A stretch of DNA of 48,309 nt from Flavobacteriales bacterium (lineage in GTDB: Bacteria; Bacteroidota; Bacteroidia; Flavobacteriales_D; Crocinitomicaceae), in NCBI GenBank assembly GCA_947491305.1, contig CANLIL010000016.1:1-48309 (forward strand), given 5' to 3'. The notes beneath the pieces are model-generated. The model saw only the letters and a program-made list of their open reading frames with translations. It searched no databases and was not told the DNA's origin. Positions 25,229 to 32,618 of the stretch are shown piece after piece; position 1 is the stretch's first letter; each line of letters opens with the position of its first letter. Position numbers and translations under genes: made by a program.

Positions 25229-27085
25229 TTAAATATTAATTAACTTATACAACTTCCCTTCGACTAAAATGAAGTAAATCCCACTCTTTTCAATCGTATT
25301 AATTTTATTTCCTATATTATCAAATATCTCGTATTCAACATCTTTAGATAATGAAAATTTACCATCAGTTGTTGGATTAGGAAAAACTCGAATCGTTTCA
25401 CCTTCTTTACAAATCGCTGATACGGCATCGTATAATTTACTTTTGCCATCATTATCAACTTGATTCAAACGATAATATACGGTATTTTCATCTGAAGCGC
25501 TATCAATCAGAGAATACTGAAGAATTGAAGTTGAATTACCCGCTGCTTCTACTCTATTGATTTCTATCCAATCAATTCCATCGCTTGATTTTTCAATTGA
25601 AAAATAGTCGGAATTTCGTTCACTTGCTGTTGACCAACTAATTTCTTTTGAATTTTCTTCCACACAATTTACATCAAAAGAAAGCAATTCAACTGGTAAA
25701 ACTCCAAAAACCTCTAGCAAAACCTGGTCAGTGAAAGTACAACCATTGGCAACAGATGTTAAAGTGTAAGTTGTCGTTTCTAAAGGTGTAACTGATACTG
25801 GAACAGAAGAACTAATTGAGCTTGAAGGTGAAGAAGTCCAAGTATTAGATGTTAACGCTGCATTTGGAGTATTTACAATTGTTCCTATAGAATTTGTTGT
25901 GTTACCAATTACAGTTGCGTTAGCTCCTGCATCTACTGGCCATGGAATAGATTCTATATTTAACACCAACCTACTTGCATCAATTCTTTCAATCATTCTA
26001 ATTTCCAATTCTGATGTTGAACAAAGCGCACCTTGAAAAATCACACCTTTGTCCGTGCAACATCCATTAAATGAATAAATTTCACTCCCATTTAAGTAAA
26101 TTTTTATACCATCATCATTATGTGGAAGAGAAATCTTATAAAATCCTGAAGGAAAACCTTTTCTTCTAAATCTAGTTACAAAGTAATCGTTTTTCAATGA
26201 ACACCCATTCCATGTTGAACTAATTGATGGGTTGTTTGCAGAATTCCAATTTGCAACCGTATTAATTGAAAGGTTGTTATCCGTATAATAACCATAATCC
26301 ACAAATTTTGTACTTGAATTCAATGTGGATAAACTGTTAAAATCCTCTACAAAATTATTCGCAATTGTATTAATTTTATCATATGAATAAGCATTCACGT
26401 TCCATTTATTAAGTCCGAATCCTGGATCTGCAGGTGGTGTACAGGTTGTTTTTATCCATAAACGAACAGATGCAGTTGGCGCAATGTTACCTACATGCCA
26501 TTCTTGTCTAACTATTCCAGATGAAGGAAGCCAATTAAATGAATAAAAATTACCACATGCATGAAAGACAATTTGGGCTAAAGTGGCATTATAACTCGGT
26601 GTTGATGTACAATAACCTGGAAATGATGTTCCAGTTGTACTTCCATTATCCACCCAATCAGTTGGATAGAAATAATCAACGTACCCAATTGAAATCGGTT
26701 TAAAATTTTTAATTCTATTCGCAATCATATGATTCGAAGAAATAAAATTTATTGATGGACCTGTTAATTTTGTTTGATTAAAGAACCCAATATTTCCAAG
26801 AATGGAAGCACTTAAAATACCTCTAGTAGTTGAAGTTAAAGCAGCCCCTTGAGGAAGTGTTCCAGATCCATTTCCAAAATCTATAGCTACCATTGCAAAT
26901 CCTGCGGCATCAACTTGAGTAGAAAAAGAATTTCCTCCAATATTGAAGTAATAAATACCAGGAACGGTTACTGCAGAAGATTGTTGTAAACTTGTAAATG
27001 GCTCAGTTGAAGTTCCTGTTTGAGAAAAGGAACAAAATTTTACCAATAAGATTGATAAAACAATTAAGTTAAGATGTGGTTTCAT
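25229..27085 (-). CDS. Secreted protein with T9SS C-terminal sorting domain, paralogue 2
   Basis: A 618-residue exported protein with the same order of parts as its downstream neighbour: signal peptide (residues 5-21), FSTQVDAAG/IDFGNGSG region, PA14-like DDGIKIYLNGSEI segment, a CCTDKG cysteine pair, Ig/PKD-like and FN3-like modules, and a type A sorting domain beginning IRVFPNPTTDGKF. By eye the last 150-160 residues are far more similar between the two copies than the first 300. It has its own promoter box (27118-27125) and terminator (25183-25212). Function unknown; adhesion or binding is a guess from the modules. Confidence 0.88.
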   Translation of the reverse strand: MKPHLNLIVLSILLVKFCSFSQTGTSTEPFTSLQQSSAVTVPGIYYFNIGGNSFSTQVDAAGFAMVAIDFGNGSGTLPQGAALTSTTRGILSASILGNIGFFNQTKLTGPSINFISSNHMIANRIKNFKPISIGYVDYFYPTDWVDNGSTTGTSFPGYCTSTPSYNATLAQIVFHACGNFYSFNWLPSSGIVRQEWHVGNIAPTASVRLWIKTTCTPPADPGFGLNKWNVNAYSYDKINTIANNFVEDFNSLSTLNSSTKFVDYGYYTDNNLSINTVANWNSANNPSISSTWNGCSLKNDYFVTRFRRKGFPSGFYKISLPHNDDGIKIYLNGSEIYSFNGCCTDKGVIFQGALCSTSELEIRMIERIDASRLVLNIESIPWPVDAGANATVIGNTTNSIGTIVNTPNAALTSNTWTSSPSSSISSSVPVSVTPLETTTYTLTSVANGCTFTDQVLLEVFGVLPVELLSFDVNCVEENSKEISWSTASERNSDYFSIEKSSDGIDWIEINRVEAAGNSTSILQYSLIDSASDENTVYYRLNQVDNDGKSKLYDAVSAICKEGETIRVFPNPTTDGKFSLSKDVEYEIFDNIGNKINTIEKSGIYFILVEGKLYKLINI

Positions 27086-27117
27086 TCTAAAAAATTAAAA
27101 ATTAGTTATTTAAAGTA

Positions 27118-27125
27118 CAAAATTA
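27118..27125 (-). promoter_or_regulatory. Bacteroidota -7 box for T9SS paralogue 2
   Basis: The minus strand reads TAATTTTG (TAnnTTTG), 32 bp upstream of the ATG at 27085. Confidence 0.5.
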
Positions 27126-27145
27126 ATAAAAAAATTAATACAAAA

Positions 27146-28534
27146 TCAATGTTTCGTATCTAATAAATCTAAAATTGATTTAACAGGACTAAATGATTCA
27201 CTTGATATTTCAACAAAAATTGTATTCCAAAAAGCCATTCCGCCGTTCCAAAGACCAGGCAATTCTATAAAACGAATCGGAATACCATGGTGTTTTTTGT
27301 GCACAATAAAATAATTATTATCGTCTTTGTAGTGTGTTAAATCAATTTTAGTTCCATTCAAATCTTTGGTCGATAATGCAATCATAACTGGGTTGAAATG
27401 AGAACTTTGTGCCATCAAATGGTATTGTTCACCTTTCAGTGATATTTGTGATTTTTCAACAATTTGCTTTGAGATCACACCATTCGTTTGAACCCAAAAT
27501 GGCCCACCGCCTGGTTGCCCATCGTTTTTCACCATTCCACAAATTCGAATCGGTCGATTCAAAACCTCTATAATCTGTTCTTTATTTAATGTTCTTTCCA
27601 ATTCTGTTGCATCTAATAAATTATATTGCTTACAAAATTGCTTAAATGCATTAATCGTTGGGTTTTGAACTATTTCTCGAGCTTCTTCTTTAAAACTATG
27701 AAGAATTCCACCTAATATTTTTAACGAATCAGTTGATGGTTCTGCAAACTCTTGGTGCTGAATGTTATCAATGTTTTTGACAAATATCACCTCTTCTTCA
27801 ATTGCATTTAATTGATTAAGTAAAGTACCATGTCCGGCAGGACGAGTAACGTAATCACCATTTTCATCCAACAGAATAGTTCCATCATTTGTAAATGCAA
27901 AAGAATTAGTCGTTTTTTCTTGCTCAGAAAACGCAACTTTTTTTATCGATGTATCAATGTATTGTTGAATAGATTCTTTAATTTGATGTTCATACTCTGC
28001 TTGAATGGTAAAATAAAAATCAGACGACACATTCAATGATTTCGATTGGATTACCAATTCTTGAAAAGGATTCAAGCAAATCGAATCGTATGCATGAAAG
28101 GGAATTAATCCTTTTGGTAAATCCGCATAATTCAAACCATTTTCCGTAAGTAAAAATGAAATGAACTGATGAATATCTTGCGTTTTATTTTTTAAATTAG
28201 TTTGAATCTCAATCGGTAAATAGTTGAAAAAAGCAAATTTTTCAATATTATTAAAAAACTTCTCAACTAAACTTCGGTTTTCATCCGTGGGTTCAACTAA
28301 AAAATCTTGCAAGAATTGAAACATTCTAGATCCTGAACCAGATGCTGGTATAAAAAACCCAAGTTTCTTAATCGATTTTTCAAAAATATCTTTGTAATAA
28401 GTTGCTGCATCATTTGTTACTTCAACAATTCCATTCCCTAAAACACAAGGAGCAACCAATTGAACTTCAGGGTTTTCTGAAAAAACCTTTTGTTTTTGTT
28501 CGTTGATTCGTTGATTAATTGAAGTGCTTTGCAT
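27146..28534 (-). CDS. DUF4301 family protein, nucleotidyltransferase-like
   Basis: A 462-residue cytosolic protein that I recognise as DUF4301, a family found in Bacteroidota. Near residue 65 the segment FIPASGSGSRMF looks like the G-x-G-[ST]-R phosphate-binding start of sugar nucleotidyltransferases, and RPAGHGTLL and GMVKNDGQPGGGPFW are strongly conserved-looking loops further on. This suggests nucleotide-sugar chemistry, but no substrate is known. It is transcribed divergently from a methyltransferase gene, with only 33 bp between the start codons. Confidence 0.85.
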   Translation of the reverse strand: MQSTSINQRINEQKQKVFSENPEVQLVAPCVLGNGIVEVTNDAATYYKDIFEKSIKKLGFFIPASGSGSRMFQFLQDFLVEPTDENRSLVEKFFNNIEKFAFFNYLPIEIQTNLKNKTQDIHQFISFLLTENGLNYADLPKGLIPFHAYDSICLNPFQELVIQSKSLNVSSDFYFTIQAEYEHQIKESIQQYIDTSIKKVAFSEQEKTTNSFAFTNDGTILLDENGDYVTRPAGHGTLLNQLNAIEEEVIFVKNIDNIQHQEFAEPSTDSLKILGGILHSFKEEAREIVQNPTINAFKQFCKQYNLLDATELERTLNKEQIIEVLNRPIRICGMVKNDGQPGGGPFWVQTNGVISKQIVEKSQISLKGEQYHLMAQSSHFNPVMIALSTKDLNGTKIDLTHYKDDNNYFIVHKKHHGIPIRFIELPGLWNGGMAFWNTIFVEISSESFSPVKSILDLLDTKH

Positions 28535-28567
28535 TTGTTATATAAAAGATTTTGTTTCTTTGCATTC

Positions 28568-29335
28568 ATGAATTCAGCGCTCGAATATATAAAATATATG
28601 TGGAATGCCAAAGGTCGACACGGTATTCATTCACCATACGTATATGATTTTTTAGACAATTGCCGTTCAATTAAACTGAATGATTCGTTTCGAATTTCAT
28701 TAAAAAATTTATACAAAACTATTCGCAATAGCACTAAAATCATTACAATCGAAGATTTTGGAGTTGGTTCTAAAAAAATGAACAAGCAACGAAAAGTCTC
28801 AAATTTATTAAAAACTAGTTCTTCTAAAGGAAAATTTGGGACGTTGTTGTATCAATTAGCCAAACATTATAAATTTCAAAATAGCTTAGAGTTAGGTACT
28901 TCCATTGGAATTGGATCGATTCATTTAGCAAAAGGAAATCCTTTGGGAAAAGTTAGTACAGTTGAAGCTTGTTCTGCTACACGCACTGTTGCTTTGACCA
29001 ATTTTGATGAAATGAATTGCACCAATATTGATAGCATTAATAGCACTTTTGTTGATTTTTTCAAAACATATTCAGGTGATAAATTTGATTTGGTTTACAT
29101 TGATGGTCACCACGATGGCGCTGCGCTTTTAAACTATTTACAAGCTGTTGAACCTTTTTCTCACGATGAAACGATCTATTTATTAGATGATATTCGCTGG
29201 AGTGATTCAATGTTCAACGCCTGGAATCAATTAAAAGCTGACGATCGTTTTCACGTTTCAATCGATTTTTTTCGAATGGGAATGTTGGTCAAACGTACAC
29301 ATCAACGAAAAGAAAATTTTATAGTAAAACTTTAA
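28568..29335 (+). CDS. Class I SAM-dependent methyltransferase
   Basis: An approximately 255-residue methyltransferase related to O-methyltransferase/tRNA-type class I enzymes: motif I SLELGTSIGIGSIHLA, then VSTVEAC, and the acidic loop DLVYIDGHHDG followed by LLDDIRWSDSM. The N-terminal GRHGIHSPYVYDFL is, to my memory, characteristic of a Bacteroidota group. An in-frame ATG at 28529 would add 13 residues, but lies inside the divergent DUF4301 start region; the ATG at 28568 gives the usual N-terminus. The 3' end overlaps the anti-sigma-like gene by 4 bp. Substrate unknown. Confidence 0.83.
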   Translation: MNSALEYIKYMWNAKGRHGIHSPYVYDFLDNCRSIKLNDSFRISLKNLYKTIRNSTKIITIEDFGVGSKKMNKQRKVSNLLKTSSSKGKFGTLLYQLAKHYKFQNSLELGTSIGIGSIHLAKGNPLGKVSTVEACSATRTVALTNFDEMNCTNIDSINSTFVDFFKTYSGDKFDLVYIDGHHDGAALLNYLQAVEPFSHDETIYLLDDIRWSDSMFNAWNQLKADDRFHVSIDFFRMGMLVKRTHQRKENFIVKL

Positions 29336-30066
29336 TAAGTAGCACTTATTAAGCTGATAATTAATTGATTATTATCTATTAAAATCTGATCTTTGTTTGC
29401 TGCATTTTCTTTCTTCATTGTTTTGCCCATAGACTGACTTACAACTGACTCTTCTTGAATAAAAGCGTCACTAACCATCGGCTCATCGTTACTTGCAGAA
29501 TAATCACTTACTTGCACAACTTCCATTTTCGCTAACTCAATGGATTGAATTGTTTCATTTACGGGAAGAGCTTTTGCTATTTTTAGAGGTGTTGCATTTT
29601 TTACGTCAGAGTTCGATTTGTTATTATTTACGGACTTTTCTTTGCTAGAATTAGTGTTATCTGTTTTTACGGAAGCTATTTTAGTTAGATTACTTGTGAT
29701 TTTCTCTGGAGCATTCAAAAACGGAACAACCAATAAAACAATCACAACTAGCGCGGCAAGTTGAACCAATGGTCGTTTATAAAATTCTTTGTCAATTGGG
29801 TAGATAGTTCTTAGGATCGAATTGGACAAAGACGCAGACTTTCCCATGGAATGCTTTTTCATAAATAAAGCATCCAAGGATTCTTTGGTTTGTTTTTTAG
29901 GCGCTAACGCCTCTTTTTGTTGAATTGTTGACAACGTTTCAAATAAGTGTTTCAATTGATTGAATTCATCTCTTGTTGTACACCAATCTTTCAATTCTAG
30001 TAACCTTTGTTCCGACAACTGGTCAAACGTATTGTTTTCTATGATATCCTGAATTTTCTTTTCCAT
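29332..30066 (-). CDS. Single-pass membrane protein, possible anti-sigma factor
   Basis: About 244 residues: a cytosolic N-terminal helical part (1-85), one transmembrane helix (about 97-115, QLAALVVIVLLVVPFL), and a Ser/Asn/Lys-rich outer part. Its ATG at 30066 lies 1 bp after the sigma-factor stop codon, which is the classic place for an anti-sigma factor, and the topology fits. I see no clear zinc-binding anti-sigma motif (HxxxCxxC), so the role is inferred from context only. A TTG at 30078 could extend it by four residues. Confidence 0.72.
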   Translation of the reverse strand: MEKKIQDIIENNTFDQLSEQRLLELKDWCTTRDEFNQLKHLFETLSTIQQKEALAPKKQTKESLDALFMKKHSMGKSASLSNSILRTIYPIDKEFYKRPLVQLAALVVIVLLVVPFLNAPEKITSNLTKIASVKTDNTNSSKEKSVNNNKSNSDVKNATPLKIAKALPVNETIQSIELAKMEVVQVSDYSASNDEPMVSDAFIQEESVVSQSMGKTMKKENAANKDQILIDNNQLIISLISATY

Positions 30067-30067
30067 C

Positions 30068-30655
30068 TTATAATTCAATTGGATTAAATTCTTTTAAATT
30101 TTCTGCCATTTTTTTTGTTGCGTTAAACAACCTTGACTTAACTGTGCCTTCATTAATTTCAATGATTTCAGCAATTTCTTTAATCGATAAACCTTCTAAG
30201 TGCCTCATTTTAAATACAAGTGCATGTTTTTCATCCAATTCATTCAAACTCAAATCAAATGCTTGTAAAAAAAACTGGTCATGCACTTCGTTGAATACAT
30301 TACTTGATTTATCGGAAAGCGTAAAGTGTTGATCCAAGCCATTTGATGTTCCTTTTCGAACTTCCATTTTCTTGTATTCATTTTTACACATGTTATTCGC
30401 CACCGAGTAAAACCAGGTTTTAAAATTTTTAGTCGCATCAAAAGAACTAGGATCTTTGATTATTTTCGCAAACAAATCGTGCATGAAATCTTCCGCTTTT
30501 TCCCGGTCTCGCCACAACATTCGATTAAAATAACTCAACATCAACGAAGCATACCGTTTGTACAACTCATCAAACGCTCCTTTTTGTCCACCTGAAAACT
30601 GGAGCATCAATTGCTCATCCGTTAATTCAGAATATTTTGGACGAAAAAGACGCAT
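30068..30655 (-). CDS. RNA polymerase sigma factor, ECF (sigma-70 family)
   Basis: A 195-residue ECF sigma factor. Region 2 covers about residues 25-95 (FDELYKRYASLMLSYF, AEDFMHDLFAKI, FKTWFYSVANNMCKNEYKK); region 4 covers about 140-185 with the helix-turn-helix HLEGLSIKEIAEII and EGTVKSRLFNA. Regions 1 and 3 are missing, as expected for ECF. It begins directly at the stop codon of the exported protein upstream (no gap) and is followed 1 bp later by a membrane protein, so the three form an operon. Inducing signal and target promoters are unknown. Confidence 0.94.
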   Translation of the reverse strand: MRLFRPKYSELTDEQLMLQFSGGQKGAFDELYKRYASLMLSYFNRMLWRDREKAEDFMHDLFAKIIKDPSSFDATKNFKTWFYSVANNMCKNEYKKMEVRKGTSNGLDQHFTLSDKSSNVFNEVHDQFFLQAFDLSLNELDEKHALVFKMRHLEGLSIKEIAEIIEINEGTVKSRLFNATKKMAENLKEFNPIEL

Positions 30656-31759
30656 TTATTTCAACACTTGTTTTTTATTTGTGAGTAATGCAATTTGTTT
30701 CAATTCCTTGGATAAATCCTCTCTATTTGGGTATTGTTTGGTCAACGAAAGTATAAGCGGTAAATAATTTGCTCCTAAGTTTTTATCGTAATTGTAATCT
30801 TTTGACTGAAGAACTTTTTTAGAAAAAACATGATCCCACAGATTTAAGTTAAAGGTTGAACAAACCGATTCATCTTTATACGTTCTAGCATTCGTGAAGG
30901 TCAACCCAACAGTTTTTAATTCTGTTAAGTTGATCGTGCTTAAATATTCTTTCGGTAACGTAAATGACAAGAAAAATGAGTATTTAGCGTTGATTTCAAT
31001 CAGTTGTTTGAAATAATTTGTATTGATCAAAGTTAAATTTGGTAAAAACAATCCTTTTTCTGTTACTTGCTTTCTAAATGTTGCGCTTCTTAAGTATTCA
31101 AGCGGAAGTACAAAAACATCTTGGCGCAGATTCAATTTATGTTGTACATAATAACAAGCAAAAGCATCTTCAAAACTATGAACGATCAATACTCCATTTT
31201 GAGCGACACTTTCCAATAAATCCGATGAATAATCAATTTGAACCATTGACAACATTCCACCTTTCATCAATTTATCAATTGCAGCAAGTGCCTCTTTCTT
31301 TTTTGAAAGCAAACTATACACAACAGCTAATTGTTGTTGAACATCTAAATTAGTTGCTTGGATTTTCGCTGCTTTTTCAATGTATTTTAATTGTGAAACA
31401 TCATACGAACTTGCGTAAAATTTCCAATAATTATATTCGAAAGAATTCGGATTCTCACGGTACAAAACCCCAACGTATTGATTGATTTTAGCCTGATCTT
31501 CAACAGAAAAACTTCGCGTAGTTCTGTTCCATTTCAACGTTGACTTCACGTGATTCAATCCTAGCAAAGCTTGGGCTTTTTGATTGGTTGAAGTTGTTTT
31601 GGTTACTTCTTTCAATTCCAATTTTTCATCTTCAACAAGTGGAATCGATTCAATTGAATTTGTTGCAGGAGCATTCAAAGTATTGCTATTGGTAATTTGA
31701 GTTTGTCCATACAAACTTGAAAAAACAAGAACAATAAGAAATAAAAGATACGTTTTCAT
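30656..31759 (-). CDS. Exported protein at the head of the ECF sigma operon
   Basis: A 367-residue protein with a Sec signal peptide (residues 3-18, cleavage after YGQ), a low-complexity Thr/Ser/Asn stretch, and a helical TPR-like part (about 95-175). Residues around 185-215 (NGVLIVHSFEDAFACYYVQH...LRQDVFVLPLEYL) recall the C-terminal NDTFPLWYLQ...RPDVRV segment of DUF2723-type membrane glycosyltransferase-like proteins, a faint resemblance only. Its stop codon touches the sigma-factor start, so it is very likely co-transcribed and may be part of the signal path. No function assigned. Confidence 0.75.
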   Translation of the reverse strand: MKTYLLFLIVLVFSSLYGQTQITNSNTLNAPATNSIESIPLVEDEKLELKEVTKTTSTNQKAQALLGLNHVKSTLKWNRTTRSFSVEDQAKINQYVGVLYRENPNSFEYNYWKFYASSYDVSQLKYIEKAAKIQATNLDVQQQLAVVYSLLSKKKEALAAIDKLMKGGMLSMVQIDYSSDLLESVAQNGVLIVHSFEDAFACYYVQHKLNLRQDVFVLPLEYLRSATFRKQVTEKGLFLPNLTLINTNYFKQLIEINAKYSFFLSFTLPKEYLSTINLTELKTVGLTFTNARTYKDESVCSTFNLNLWDHVFSKKVLQSKDYNYDKNLGANYLPLILSLTKQYPNREDLSKELKQIALLTNKKQVLK

Positions 31760-31810
31760 TTTTATTTTTTTAGGCGGTACAACCTACTTTACAAAAGGTT
31801 CAGAAAGGTA

Positions 31811-32485
31811 TTAAACTTCTGCTGCAAATAAAAATTTATTCGGAGATATTAAATCTGATTTCACGGCATACATAACAATTCCAGCGGTGTTTTTCACGCC
31901 TAGTTTTGCCATTATATTTTTTCGATGGGTGTTAATTGTATGATTGCTTAAAAATAATTGTTCAGCAATTTGTCCGTTGGTTAGACCTTCAGCAATTAAA
32001 ATGATGATTTCATTTTCACGATCAGATAAAATAACTGGTTCGCAGGTAAACGATTCAAAATCGATATCATTCACATCAATAGAAGCACGTTGAATCGTTT
32101 CTAGAATTTTTCCACAAAAAAACTTGTGCCCCTTCCCTGTTTCTTCAACTGCATTGATAATTTCACCCAGATCACAATCTTTCTTCACATAACTAATTAC
32201 GCCACTTCTCAAAGCATCAACTAAAGTTTGCGCCGATTGTTCAGGTGTAATTGCTAAAATCTTAACATTTTTATCAATAGCTGTAATTTTTGGAATCACA
32301 TCAATGTCAAAACCTGAAGAAGTGTAATCAATCACCACAACAGCAACTGGAAAATTTTTGACTTGTTCTAATAATTCTTTTTTATCTCGGGCTTCACCAA
32401 CAACTGTAAATCCACCGTGAGAGCTTAGAATTGAACGAATTCCTACACGAACTAAATCATTACTATCAGCTAAAATGACATGCAT
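31811..32485 (-). CDS. LuxR/NarL-type response regulator
   Basis: About 224 residues: a receiver domain (1-120) with the acidic pocket ADSND, phospho-acceptor D53 in VVIDYTSS and the Lys in YVKKD; and a C-terminal LuxR helix-turn-helix (about 150-210, LSDRENEIIILIAEGLTNGQIAEQL). The usual DxxMP after the Asp is replaced by DYTSSG. No sensor kinase is next to it. The ATG at 32485 is chosen because the -7 box at 32512-32519 lies downstream of an alternative upstream start at 32524, leaving a leader of about 20 nt. Confidence 0.9.
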   Translation of the reverse strand: MHVILADSNDLVRVGIRSILSSHGGFTVVGEARDKKELLEQVKNFPVAVVVIDYTSSGFDIDVIPKITAIDKNVKILAITPEQSAQTLVDALRSGVISYVKKDCDLGEIINAVEETGKGHKFFCGKILETIQRASIDVNDIDFESFTCEPVILSDRENEIIILIAEGLTNGQIAEQLFLSNHTINTHRKNIMAKLGVKNTAGIVMYAVKSDLISPNKFLFAAEV

Positions 32486-32511
32486 CTTATTTAGAATTAT
32501 TTTAAACAAGG

Positions 32512-32519
32512 CAAAGATA
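32512..32519 (-). promoter_or_regulatory. Bacteroidota -7 box for the response regulator gene
   Basis: The minus strand reads TATCTTTG (TAnnTTTG). It also decides the start codon, since the open frame further upstream would not be transcribed from it. Confidence 0.6.
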
Positions 32520-32568
32520 AACAAAGAAATAGAAACATAGCGTGGTAATTATTGAAATTTTTAAACAA

Positions 32569-32599
32569 AAAAAAGCGTAAGTTAAACCCACGCTTTTTT
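32569..32599 (-). terminator. Terminator after glutamine synthetase III
   Basis: AAAAAAGCGT pairs with ACGCTTTTTT (32590-32599) around a loop of about 11 nt, with a T-run on the minus strand, 20 bp after the glutamine synthetase stop. Confidence 0.85.
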
Positions 32600-32618
32600 A
32601 ATACTATAAACTGATTAT

